The notes under the pieces: model-generated
Databases searched by the model: none
What the model was told of the DNA's origin: nothing
What the model saw: only the letters and a program-made list of their open reading frames with translations
DNA from: Collybia mongolica
Lineage: Eukaryota > Basidiomycota > Agaricomycetes > Agaricales > Clitocybaceae
Direction of reading: 5' to 3'
Length of the DNA stretch: 64,000 nucleotides
NCBI GenBank assembly: GCA_013420905.1
Contig: JAAXNY010000010.1
Span: forward strand, 1,054,001-1,118,000
Shown: in pieces, positions 1-11,037 of the stretch
How positions within the stretch are numbered: the first letter of the stretch is position 1
How the letters are laid out: the number at the start of each line of letters is the position of its first letter
Position numbers and translations under genes: made by a program

Positions 1-974
1 GCGCTCGTAGGCTGCGTGCTAGCGAGTCAATCCACTTCGATACCTTGGAGTTCTTGGGTAATAATGAGGGAGGGATAGCGTCACGATGTTGCTGAAATAA
101 GCTCTGTGAGGGATAAGCGGCAACAAGATGATGCACTAGGGATATCAGAATTGTCGGTAGGCAATCATAGTGAGAGGGAGGGATGTTAAGGTATAAGTCA
201 GGTAGAAGGTGTGGGATGATAGATGTTGTCTGTTTGGCTGAGTTGAAAGTAACGGACAGGTATAACGAAGTTTCGTATGCTGCGTGCGACACGATTAAAT
301 CTTGTTGGTAGGATTGAGATATTGAAGATCTATACCTTCCAAAGCAAAGGAATCGTTGCGTCTGGAGGAAGATATGCCTTCCCGTAGCTTTCCTTGAATA
401 GGCTTAGCAAGGCTCGGATAGTATCTAACGACCATTAGAATGAACTCACGGAACAATATGAGAACGTTCTCTTGAGCATCTATCCGCTGTCGAGCCTCCG
501 AATCCGACTCTGTGGACTTTCGAGGATGTTTCTTGAATAGGTCGTCTACCTATGATTCCCAACACATCGAGCCCGTAAGCTTAAGCCAATTTGGAAGCCG
601 TGGACATACTTTCCCCTGAAGAAACTCCCTGTACTCCTCCTGGACCTTGAAGTTTTTCAATCTACGGCACTGTTGTCTATCATGATAACGATTATTTCGG
701 TGGATGAACAGACTCACGTATCACCATCTTTCTCCAGACCACTGCTCCGACTAACCGAAGCGATGTATTCCATCTGTCGAGATTGGGAGTTATTGTTGAC
801 TGATAGTTGAGGGCCTGTCGTTGTTGTTCTTCCTCGACTGCGCCATCCTCCCCTTGGGCGAGACTGCTCAGGGTTCTGAGGGCCTCTCGTTGTTGTTCTT
901 TCTCGACTGCGCCATCCTCCCCTTGGGTGAGACTGCTCAGGGTTCTGAGAAGGGTGGTTTCTCCAGCTCGACAT
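1..974 (-). CDS. Partial gene, 3' end beyond the window; possibly SAC3/GANP-type protein
   Basis: At least four exons can be joined on the minus strand from an ATG at 974 to the window edge, so the C-terminus is missing. The N-terminus is rich in Arg, Gly and Ser, with motif PRGGWRSR twice, and looks like a disordered RNA-binding tail. It is followed by a mostly helical, hydrophobic-patterned region with segments such as RRLKNFKVQEEYREFLQ, LFREFILMVVRYYPSLAKP and HYDCLPTILISLVHHLV, ending in KWIDSLARSLRA at the edge. The helical pattern and the LARSLR segment remind me of SAC3/GANP-related fungal proteins (mRNA export or TREX-2-like), but this is a memory-based resemblance, not a domain hit. 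Introns near 440-720 have GT-AG ends and keep the frame, which supports real coding. It is divergent from the gene starting at 1205; the 230 bp between them probably hold both promoters. Confidence 0.55.
811..948 (-). repeat. Two-copy 69-bp in-frame tandem repeat
   Basis: Copies at 811-879 and 880-948 differ at only a few bases. The unit is 23 codons, so each copy adds 23 residues (NPEQS, PRGGWRSR, TTT, GP) to the N-terminal tail of the partial gene. The near identity points to a recent duplication. Confidence 0.9.
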
Positions 975-1204
975 GAAGGCTGTTGATCAAACCCAAGTTC
1001 CGACAATTTATTTACTCTGGCTCTGGTTTGCCCAATAATGCAGCTACCTCACACCATCTACGTTGTCGGTTTCCAACTGGAAATCATACCGTCCCTGTAA
1101 CATTTTCGGATCTGACCGCCACATATGCATATGGCATACATATATGCCATGAGAAAACTTTAACCTTTGACAGATTTCTTGACCGCATTCCTATATAATC
1201 TGAA

Positions 1205-2293
1205 ATGACCGTGTCTGCTGCAGCGCTCAAAGCTATCTCTCCTGAAGATGTCCCGCTCGGTACAGGGCCACCCACTAAGGAAGAACTCATGGTTTATTAT
1301 CCCGCAAAATTCACCTGGAATCAGCTGAAGACTTTTGTCAATTCTGGGTGATTACAGCGTTCCCTGGAACTCAAATATTGACCTAACTCAATGCATGTAG
1401 AGATCTGGGTCTCCTGAAACGCGACAGATTGCTCCAGAAGAGGTATGACGCGTGGGCTGTGGGAATCAATGCAGAGTATGGGTCAATTGGTGAGTGGTTA
1501 ATCGCTATCCATCTTAACGTTTCCTACTGACGAGCTTTCAAGTAAACTATCTCGTGAACTATCGCTTGCAGTGGGGAAAACGCGATAATATATCCTTGTT
1601 GCCCTCGGCTCTTGACATCGAAAAGACTGACGAACCAGAAACGATACTGGTAACACACCATACAATCGATTCCCGCATTCCAAGGGTCCTACCGGCACTT
1701 GCAAACAATGTCCCGCACTATTTCACAGCCGATACTCCATCAGAGTTCATCAGTATTATCCAAAATGACTGGCCATACTCTGGTAAGGCTAGCATAGCCG
1801 AAGGCTGTTACAGGTAAACTAACCAACGCTTCCATAATCCTGAAAAGTGCCATCAGATATAGAACATACACTGATCTGGACACGGATCCCCATTTTTCAT
1901 GAAGACCTTGTCGACAAATCGATCTCTTCCCGAATAGCTCAAGATGGCCTCTGGGGATTCACTGGGAACACTACTCCTCCGCCATCACCTTCAACCTTAC
2001 CGACCTGCTTACCAGCTCTCGCCGATTGGGGTATTACAATAGATAAACTTGTCAGATCAGAAAAAGGTTCAATCGAAGAGGAGGAACTCGTTCGACGCGC
2101 TGGTGGCGGGGTCCATGATTTTGTGAGGCGACGGTGGTCAGAAGACGACTGGGAAACTGCCTGGTTTGTAAATCCTCCGGTATTTATTACGTTTTATAAT
2201 CCTTCATCACATCGCTGAGTAGCCCTTCAGAGGCTTCAAAGCGTACCAGGTCTAGCCCATATACACGTTTTTGCGCGCCAAAAACACAAGTAA
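1205..2293 (+). CDS. GIG1/DUF3605 family protein
   Basis: Five exons (1205-1347, 1401-1489, 1543-1782, 1848-2179, 2231-2293) join in frame to 288 residues. Family hallmarks are a middle NDWPYSVPSDIEHTLIW-type segment, where an acidic/aromatic core is split by an intron after WPYS, and a C-terminal NPPRLQSVPGLAHIHVFAR block. These match my memory of the fungal DUF3605 family, which includes Candida GIG1, an N-acetylglucosamine-induced protein. The biochemical role of the family is not known. There is no signal peptide or membrane segment, so it is probably cytosolic. The start is the first ATG in frame and sits just after a short pyrimidine-poor leader. It is convergent with the metalloprotease gene on its right. 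The fold assignment is firm; any metabolic role would be a guess. Confidence 0.85.
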
Positions 2294-2741
2294 AGAGTAT
2301 ATCATCTGCCTTAATCCGGCGAGACTGTCTCAATGATTACGGCTTGTTTTTATCATACCCAGAACTGCATTCTGGTTCATTTTAAATACGCAATCATACA
2401 TACCAACCTTGACATATTCCTTGGGCAATCAGTTCATCGTACCGTCGACACCCTCACCATAGAGCCGTCCCGGTCAAACATCATGCATCATGCATCAATG
2501 GTATGCCCCGACGACGTCGCCTCGGTGGATCGTCACGGATCGCGACGCGTACCTGCATGTCAAGACACCTCCCAGTGCTGTTACATATTGCAGTCGCAGT
2601 ATATTCGTGACGTGTCACAGTCATATGAGGTGACGACAACGTGGTTATGGAGGTATGCATGCGAAGCCCAGCATATGTGCAATATATACATTTTAACTTA
2701 TACCCACCATAAAGAGCGGCTGAGTCCGGAACTCACGTAGA
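2294..2741. other. Convergent intergenic stretch
   Basis: This holds the 3' ends of the GIG1-like gene and the metalloprotease gene. A 135-codon open frame on the plus strand has no family signal and an odd composition, so I see no gene here. Confidence 0.5.
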
Positions 2742-3971
2742 TCAAAACGATACCCTAAAGGTCCGTATTGCTGCTTGCATACGTTCTATCTGCCCTGGCG
2801 TGAATCCGGTCTTGCAGGAGTCATCGGTGTAATCCATGTGGTTATCTGATGTGATACTTTTCAGATCAGCCAATAAATGTGAAAGATTTTTTACTTACGT
2901 ATTGGGTCCAAGCCTTCACCAACACACGTATCACGCTGTACTGGGCAGCCAAAATTGGCCTGCGCTGATGCTGGGGTGTCGCTAACCAGATCACCTACAC
3001 CTACACACCCACCCTGCATATTTGACACTAAGCGGTATTGGAGGAGTGAGTACAAATATTTGCGGACCTGGAAGGTATGATATAAGCCTAGCCAATGCCC
3101 CACTTCATGCGTAAGAGTTCTTCCTCCGTTGTTCCTCCGGCTGGCGCCCCCAGGAAGGCTCGAATGGCGGATGACCACGCCATCAATCGCGTTCTCGGTT
3201 GCGTATTTCCATGGGAATGTTGCATATCCCAATAGATTTGATTCACTGAAGCTAATTAAATCTGGGTTAGTAGACTTATCGCACTCAGTAATATCACGTA
3301 CCCAACGGTGAATACATTAAGTGAATCTGAACCACCTTTCCTAAACACACGCTTCATGATATTTGCCTTGGTGATATCCCTTTCACTTTTCAACAATGGA
3401 GAGATTTATCCAAAATATCGAACCGACATGGCCGAAATCGAACCTACCTTTCTAACGAAAGATTCTGAAACCAGTCAGTGCTGATGACTCTCGTCGTCGA
3501 AACATGCTTCCATGTTATCCCAACCTCCGCATAATCCGCATTTAAAACTTGCATCTGAGCGTCGATCTGTCCGTACCTGTTCCCAGATGAGATGTCACAT
3601 TTAAGTTATCGATAGACGTTGGAAGAAGGTGCGACATACGGAATCCACCCGCCCTCGATTGTTGTGTTAGAAGCAACGACATGCCAGTGAACTTCAATCT
3701 CGATAGAGGGCGAAATAGCAGCAGCAGAGAAGAGGGCTGTCGACTTCGGAGAGGTTTTGGCTCTTTTGAAATCCTCCTCTGCCGCAAGTACATCCTCTTC
3801 CGTAAGTTCACTTCCACAGCCTACCCTAGCGTGATGTTTATCGGTCGTTATATACAAACACCCGAAGAAAGCTCACTGAGGGCTTTGTCTGCCAGTTAAA
3901 GGACCCGCAAGCACTGAGGAAAAACACAAAAAGAGTTGAAACGCAATGATAAGCCACAAAGAACCGAACAT
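2742..3971 (-). CDS. Secreted M43 (pappalysin-type) zinc metalloprotease
   Basis: Seven exons give 296 residues. A hydrophobic signal peptide lies at residues 1-22 ([17 protein letters not shown], cut near VLA). The zinc site [11 protein letters not shown] (HExxHxxGxxH) is at about 211-221 and the Met-turn MDYTDDSC at about 265-272, both typical of family M43B and of fungal extracellular metalloproteases such as Coccidioides Mep1. Other family marks are the LNADYA segment near 105, YATFP near 173 and the paired cysteines around CVGVGD and [10 protein letters not shown]. Length is normal for the family. The enzyme should be exported and cleave extracellular proteins, probably for nutrition. 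All catalytic residues are intact, so nothing suggests a broken gene. The start is fixed by the signal peptide. Substrate cannot be told from sequence. Confidence 0.9.
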
Positions 3972-4743
3972 AGAAGCGAAAAAGCAAGTTCAGGGTATAA
4001 TGAAGGGAAATTTCAAGTGGGCTCCAGGCTCAATTGTGTACAGGCTCAAACAACCTCGATAAAATGTGTTGCGGCCAAGTTGCGGTGACCACGCCACATA
4101 TCCAATAGCGACCATCTCCATCGATCACGCATCAAGGGTCCAATTCCCGGCGGCCAGGAACAACTCTCGATTGGAACAAGTGCGACTCCCTGACTCTAGG
4201 ATGACAGTCAAATTGAGCACAACGCATGTATTAAGATATATATTGTCTCAGGCCTTTTTAACATGAAAAAGGCCAAAATAACATCGTCGAAGAACCTGTT
4301 TCATCGTTCCCTCCTAGATGGGAGTGAGACTTGGGGTCTGATCATTGGCGCCCTATCCTATAGAAACCAAGTCCGGGCACCATTCGTAGAATAACGATTT
4401 TACGGAGCGAGTATCAGCACCGATAAATATGATGGCCGCCATTGTACTCATCGGGCGTGGAGGTAACAGAGAAAGGCAAGTCGTCGGATCTAGAGGCGCC
4501 AGCACTAAAGAATCACTCTTGGTGTGACGCATCGGCAGGATCCATGAAGCCTCTAAGTCGATCCACTGTCGATTCAAGTTTTTGTTACACAGTTGATCAC
4601 CAAAAGACAAGTCATTGCTGATAAATTATCCCTTCAACTCCACAGATTGATTTGTTGTGATAAGTTGATTGATAAGGTGTTGTGGATTACAAAAAAACAA
4701 AACGGGGCAAGGGAAACTTGAAGATGGTGATAAATACAGAGGA
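3972..4743. other. Intergenic: protease promoter and cofilin 3' flank
   Basis: Minus-strand upstream region of the M43 gene and downstream region of cofilin. Short open frames on both strands show no family signal. No clear TATA box is seen near the protease start. Confidence 0.5.
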
Positions 4744-5390
4744 TCAAGCCCCTCTGGAGGCCTTGTCTAGCACTGCAAGCAAAATTTGAGTGCGTTTTTG
4801 ATTACGCGGGTAGATCGAAAACACACCACTCTCATACGCGACCTCACTAAAGTCGGTTCCCTGAATCTCGACAGCGATTCCAACAAGGGAACGTCGCAAA
4901 GCATCCTTGGAAGATGCGAACAACATCTTCTGTTTGATCTTTGCATCATCGGGAGACCTGATCGTCATGATCAGCTTTGGAAAGTGTAATATCGCGTACA
5001 TCGGATGTCAAATCGGCGGCCCATCCTATCATGGACATCCAATGCCAAAGAGCTTTTTTACTCAGACCCAGACACACAACTTACCAGGAGACGAAACAGA
5101 TCTTGTTCCTCTTGCCACCTTCCTGTTTCTCAAACTCAAAGTCGTAGATAGCCCACCTGCACTCTGTCTCCGGGAGGTCGCCGATAAAGTCATCGTAGCT
5201 TTGAGAATTGGAAGTCTTCTCCACAACGATTTCTGTGCTATCTTTGCTGAGAGTGAATATGATGTATTTGTGCGTCTTTTTGAGTTTCAGGGCCTGATAT
5301 TCTTCGAGACATTTCTCATTGACACCGACGCCGGAGGCCTATGATAATCTGAGATACCAAGTTGAGCGATATATAAGAGGTACGCACCAT
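4744..5390 (-). CDS. COF1: Cofilin / ADF, actin-severing protein
   Basis: Four exons (5388-5390, 5085-5338, 4827-4957, 4744-4772) give 138 residues, the usual cofilin length. The protein opens with [20 protein letters not shown], has the conserved Lys-rich turn KKTHKYIIF, the core RWAIYDFEF and the actin-binding long helix [20 protein letters not shown], followed by [10 protein letters not shown]. It binds G- and F-actin, severs and depolymerises ADP-actin filaments, and works in cortical patches and cytokinesis in fungi. The first exon contains only the ATG: the intron (GTGCGT...TAG, 49 nt) begins directly after it. An intron at or near the start codon is known in fungal cofilin genes. The next gene upstream on the same strand is alpha-actinin, 163 bp away, so its 3' UTR probably overlaps the cofilin promoter. 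Confidence 0.95.
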
Positions 5391-5553
5391 TATGAACACA
5401 AAGGAGGTGGATGGTGGGTGAACAGAAGAAAGAGCTTATATGTGGCTGTGAGCTTTTGGTGGCAACTGCGATCACGCCCACCCTAAACGGGCGATCTTAT
5501 CACGATTTCATGTGTATCGTGATTACGAGTACTCCTACTACCTCCTACTCATT

Positions 5554-8180
5554 CTATTCTACAGTCGCGAATACATCGTCCAACCATCGCTCGTAGTCAT
5601 ATTCTGGTTCACCTGAATCGTCGGAACTACTTGGCATGGCTTCGCGCAAATATTCAAGAGCGGCTGCAGGCAGGTGCGCAATCCGCAGGTCAAGCTCAGT
5701 GACAAATGGCTGCGCGGCCGTTAGGTATGATGGGACAACGACATCACAGAACACACCTTTCCAGCGGAAATCCCTCTGAAGGCCTCCCGCAGTTGCTGTG
5801 GAGAGGTCTGATCTTCTGTAATGTCAACCTGCGCAGATGACTTCAGTAGCAAATACAATGGTCGGAGGCAAAGGCGTCACCAATAAGTTAATGAAAGCTT
5901 CGAAAGTGACCGCGCCGTAGTCCTCTACAAGTTGGTCATATATAAAGACCATATCCTCTTCAGAGTACACGATTCCTAGGCTTGCGAGGGCGGCGGTCAT
6001 CTCTGAAGGACTGAGTGTATTTGACTCATCCTTGTCAAAGTAGCGGAATGTACTTTCGAATTGTTCGAGTTGTGCGGGTGTAAGGTTCGTCATGTTTCGC
6101 GAAACGATCTGTATATTATGTTCAGTACTCATGGGACTCTTTGAAACGCTGTGTGACGAGCCTGGTTATCAATGAAGGCAATCTTCTTTGCGACACTTTG
6201 AGTGACAAGCTCAAGTTCGAACTCCAAGTCTTGGCAAGTAAAAACAGTATAGTCATTCTCTTCCACGTTTGCAGCATTACATTCTGTTTCAGCCGCTGCA
6301 ACCTCAGCCAGAGTATCTGAAAGTGCGGCTATTCGAGTTTGGATATGATGAACTTCCTCCTGTTGGGACTAAGGATGGTATTATGAGCTGTTAGTGCTGT
6401 AGGGGTGGCCTGTGAGAACTCTTACTTCCAGTGGACCTTCAATCGCTGTTAATTCTGAAGAGATTGCATGTAAACGTCGCTCGAAATCATTGGCCAGTTC
6501 GGCAAATCGTTTCCTGAGTGTCTCTTTTATTCTGTCGAGTGTTTAGGTATACGAGAGAAAAGATACAGGAGTCATGCCTTACTGCCGTATCTCTGCATTG
6601 ATGGCCCGTGACCTACGGGCTTCTGATGCCAACAGGGCTTTCCATGCATCATCCAAATCGGATGGCGTTAGTCCTGGAGGAGGAACATACTCCCGAAGAC
6701 CATACGTTCGTAATTTGGTCTGTACGTTGCCAAAGAGCGTCGCCACATCTTGCCTCTCCGTGACCCAAGACCGTTTTGTGGTGTGTTTGTAAGCTGTGAA
6801 GTCGGCAGATTGCGCTTTGGCGTCCGTATAAGTCCCCGAGAAAACCGTAGCAGCCCAGTGCGACTGAATTTCAGATAGTGCTAAAAGGTGCTATAAAGTG
6901 AACCGGTCGGCGAGTGATTTTTGGTTGAGTGTGTGAAGGATATCGTACAAGTCGGATACGACGTTCGTAATCATTGCGAGATACCCATACTGATTGCATA
7001 AGTTCAGCGAATTTTTCGAGTCGCCTCGATTCGGTCTGGGCTTGATCTAAGGGAAGTCATGAGAGGGAGATGTTTTGATTTTCGCATGAACGTACCCATC
7101 GACGAAAACGCATGGAAAAAGCTCGCGATATAAGTCATGACACTACGCTCATCTGGTCGACTAGAGTCACATAGATCCTCAACTTCAAGCAATTGCTGGT
7201 GGTCGGATGTGTCAGATATGTGCTCATGAAAAAAAACACAGTATACCTACAGGGATCTCGAGATGTTCCGCTGCGATCGTGAAAGCGAGCCTGGTATTCC
7301 CATGTCGGTCCGTCTTGTCCAGTTTATGATAGTCGAGAAGGTCGGGCCGGTGACAATGAATGAGCGCACACCTATCCGAAGTGACAATAAGGTTCTGGCA
7401 TTATAAGTGCAGAGAGGGGCGTACGAACAACGCAAGCCCATCGGACCAGCTCGAGGAGAAATCCTGCACGTGTACTTCGCTATATGGCTCCGTTTTCCTC
7501 TGGCACCACAATAGAAGACCTTCTTTGGCAGAGAGACCTTCCTCACTGTTGTACGCATTTTAATCATTGATTGACATGAGGCCATCGACTGCGAACCTGA
7601 TATCTGCAATGGTGAACCGAAGGATGAGAGTCCAAATCATGCCAAGGATGAGCTTAAGGTTCCCGTCAATAATATCTGATCAAGTTGTTGTGTAACCAGT
7701 GAGTGATACTAAAGGTAAATGCTAGACATGCCTTCAGGACCAATGTTCGTGAGTTTCACGCCACGAGAAGTGATGAATTCCAGTGCCTTATTGACATTCT
7801 CTGCCTTCTGAACTCGCATACGAGGAGCCTTGTTATATCGGCCTAGCGATACATCACCTAGCCAACGATGAATATCAGTACGGAACATTATCCTCGGAAA
7901 TCAACCCACCCATAATTTCCTATATTGCCCTTTCAGGCATTATCTAAAGCCAAATTATCAACCCTGCTCACCATGAGTTGGATGAGGCGAACACCATCGG
8001 AAAGATCTTTGACTAGCGAGGACATGGGGGGATACCTGTTGACTTCTAACTTCGTATTCAACCTTGATTAACACAGGATAGGTAAGGGAGTTTTGAGCTT
8101 CCGAGAATGAAACGAGGCACACACCATTTACAAAAGGTCCTCTCTTGCATATCCCGAGACCGGGCTTCCAAGGTGTCCAT
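5554..8180 (-). CDS. Alpha-actinin, actin cross-linking protein
   Basis: About 620 residues, the size of Schizosaccharomyces Ain1. Domains in order: two calponin-homology domains forming the actin-binding region (residues about 10-120 with [41 protein letters not shown]; about 122-233 with [39 protein letters not shown]), then about 240 residues of helical spectrin-like rod, then C-terminal EF-hands ([17 protein letters not shown] is a canonical loop; a second, degenerate hand follows in [17 protein letters not shown]). It cross-links actin filaments, in fungi mainly at the cytokinetic ring. Introns are many and short; the one at 7676-7731 uses a GC donor. The start at 8180 is chosen because it lies directly before the first CH domain and follows stop codons in that frame. 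Confidence 0.93.
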
Positions 8181-8394
8181 TAGGATTGAGTAGTAATTAA
8201 GATCAAAATATGGTATTGAGAGGGGGGGAAACAGAGCTGGCAACTTCGGCAATGTTGAGGTAAAGAGTCAAGGTGATTAGCGGACAGACGCGTCGAATTC
8301 AAGGTCCGTCGCCGGCGCGTCCTGCTCTTAACCCTCATTTGGCATTTTCACACTTTTCTCTCCAGGGCTTGCTGTTTGTATACTTCAGCACAGG
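8181..8394. promoter_or_regulatory. Divergent promoter between alpha-actinin and POB3
   Basis: Only 214 bp separate the two start codons, so both promoters must share this stretch. It has a pyrimidine-rich segment (about 8335-8365) ahead of the POB3 ATG. I see no clear TATA box. Confidence 0.55.
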
Positions 8395-10760
8395 ATGACA
8401 ACCCAGTTTGACCGTATATATCATGGACTTTCCAATGAGGTCGGGAGTAGGTCCACTCTCAGTTTTACCCCGATAACGCGTTATTTATTCCGCTCGACAG
8501 AATTTCGGGTAGCGGCCAGTGGTATGGCCTGGAAAGGAGCAGACTCAGAAGGTGTTACTGCAATGGCAGCTGGAGACATAAAATGGGCACAGTGGATGCG
8601 TGTTGCCCGAAACTTTCAGCTTCGCATAGGATTGAGTAACCATCGCAAGGAAAAGTTCGATGGATTCATGCGCGAGGTGAGTCGGGCAGGTTTGTCTGGC
8701 TCGTCATTAACCACTTAACGGTTTATAGGATCACGACAAAATAGCTGCACTGCTGAAAACCCATTTCGGCAAAACGCTAGAGACGAAAGATATCTCGTTC
8801 AAGGGATGGAATTGGGGTGTCACTGACTTCCAAGGTGTGTCAAGTTGTTTCTACCAGCTATTCCGACTAATTCTTCTTTGGGCTAGGAAATGACCTAGCT
8901 TTCATGGTCTCTGACAAAACCGCCTTCGAGTTGCCCTTGGATCGAGTCACCAATTCCAACATGGCAGGTCGCACTGAGGTCACTCTGGAGTTCTCGAATC
9001 TGTCATCATCCTCGAAAACGTCGGGCAAGAGCGTGGGTGATGAGATGGTCGAGATTCGATTCCACGTTCCGGGCACACATTCGAAACTCAAGGCATCAGA
9101 CTCGGATGGATCCCAGAAATCGGATGCAGAGGATAATGATGACGAGGAGGAAGTCCCCGCCGCTCAGGTCTTCCATGACATGATCAAGGATAAGGCTGAG
9201 ATCGGTCAAGTCACCGGGGATTTGATCCTGAGTTTCGAAGAGGTCCTTGTACTGACCCCACGTGGTCGTTATGATATGGATATGTATCCAGAATTTCTAC
9301 GGCTGCGAGGAAAGACCTACGATTACAAGATCGAATACGGTCACATTTCGAGGTTGTTCCTCTTGCCCAAGGATGATCAGCATGTTCTCTTCATAGTGAG
9401 CTTTACTCTAACAACTATGTTCAGTAACTGTCTCACCCTTCAACAGCTTGACCTCAGAGTACCCATTGGACAGGGACAGACTCGATACCAATACCTTGTA
9501 ATGCAGTTCACACGCGAGGAGGAGATAACGGCGGAACTGAACATGAGCGAGTGGGTCGGCCTTCATGTCGCGGTTCTCTATGACTAATACTCCATGAACA
9601 GGGAGGATATTGCCAAGTATGATAGGCTGAAAAAAAACTATGAAGATCCTACATTTGAAGTCGTGTCGGGGGTTTTCCGAGCGCTTGCCAGAAAAAAAAT
9701 CATTGGCTCTGGTAGTTTCCAGAGGTGAGTGGCATTCTATCTAGGCCGTACCCTAAACTAATGGTAAGCAATAAAGCCGGGACGGCCATCCTGGAATTAA
9801 AGCCAATCTGAAGGCTACTCAGGGAGATCTTTTCCTGCTTGAAAAATATGTTTTTTTTGTCTCAAAACAGCCAAGCCTCATCGAAATTGCTGATATCCAT
9901 CAAGTCATTTTCTCTCGTGTTGGTGCCAGTATGGGCGCCGCGGCAGCGCGCACTTTCGATATGAAAATTGTTACGAAAAGTGGGCCTGAGCACAACTTCT
10001 CATCTATCAACAAAGAGGATCATGAGCCCGTTGAAAGTTATCTGAAGGATAAAAAGGTTCGAGTGAAGAATGAAATGATCCCGGACGCCGATTTGTTATT
10101 GGCCGCCGCTGCTGGAGAAGACGATGATGACGATATGCAAAGCGTAAGCTCCGACGACGGTCCCCCAAGGATAAAGGCTTCGAGAGGTTTAGATGATGAG
10201 GACAGTAGTGAAGATGGTATGTGCAATTGACGTTTCATATTTTGGATTGGCTTCTCATAATGCATACAGAGGATTTCCAAGCCTCTGCTTCAGATTCTGG
10301 TTCTCCTAGCGATAGCGACTCCTCAGATGAAGGAGCAGCAACTGCCTCGGACGCCAGTGGGGATCGAGCTTTGACAAAAGGTGCACTGAAGGCAAAGTCG
10401 AAAGGGAAAGCCAAAGAAGGCGGTGAAACCAAGAAGGTTGCGAAGAAGAAAGTGAAATCCAAGGGGAGTGATGCAGAAGACGATAATGAAAAACCGAAGG
10501 AAAAACCCGCCCCCAAACCAAAGCCTAAAGCTAAGAAATCGGTTGACGATATGGACGTGGATGGTGAAAAGGCGAAGCTTAAACTCAAACCTAAGCCAGG
10601 AGCTGCGTCAAATTCGAAGCCTAAACCTAAACCAACGAAAGGCGATGATGCCATGGATGTTGACGAAGAGCGACCACGACCCAAACCTAAACCAAAGAAG
10701 AAGGCTGAAGAGGGCACTGAAGCAGAACCACCAAAGAAAAAAGTCAAGACTGCCGACTAA
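8395..10760 (+). CDS. POB3: FACT complex subunit Pob3 (SSRP1-like)
   Basis: Histone chaperone subunit that works with Spt16 to reorganise nucleosomes in transcription and replication. The N-terminus reads MTTQFDRIYHGLSNE, then VGKFRVAASGMAWK once a 54-nt intron (8447-8500) is removed. The SSRP1 structural domain follows (WNWGVTDFQGNDLAF, RTEVTLEF, EIRFHVPG, an acidic loop DNDDEEEV), then the tandem PH-like middle domain (FLRLRGKTYDYKI, RLFLLPKDDQHVLFI, DIHQVIFSRVGA, THE-type acidic region DDDDD). The tail (about 180 residues) is unusual: Ser/Asp-acidic first, then strongly Lys/Pro-rich with repeated PKPKPK and two MDVD(G/E)E blocks, ending KKKVKTAD. No HMG box is present, as in yeast Pob3. 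The reading frame is open through the first intron, so a naive model would miss it. Confidence 0.95.
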
Positions 10761-11037
10761 CGGCGACGCGTACTTCATATTCTTAAGGTCTAATGATTTT
10801 GTTTGCTTTTGATGATTTGTTGTATATTTTGGCTATCTAGTTATGAATTTAGTGCTTTGAAGTACTGTTAGGAGCTGTACGACATGAAGTGAACATATGG
10901 GATAAGGTATTATGTGACACGATCCAAGGAGTTCTGTACAGATACAACAGGTATGATAGCGGATGACAGGTTACAAAAATCGAGATGAATAAAATCGAGG
11001 ATCCTGAAAATTTGAGAAAGAAACGGATGTGGGAGGA

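Noticed and set aside
2333..2740. A 135-codon plus-strand open frame.
   Set aside because: Composition (many Cys, His, Tyr) and position in a convergent 3' flank suggest chance; no family signal.
10235..10747. A 170-codon minus-strand frame rich in Phe, Ser, Leu and Gly.
   Set aside because: It is the antisense shadow of the lysine/proline tail of POB3.
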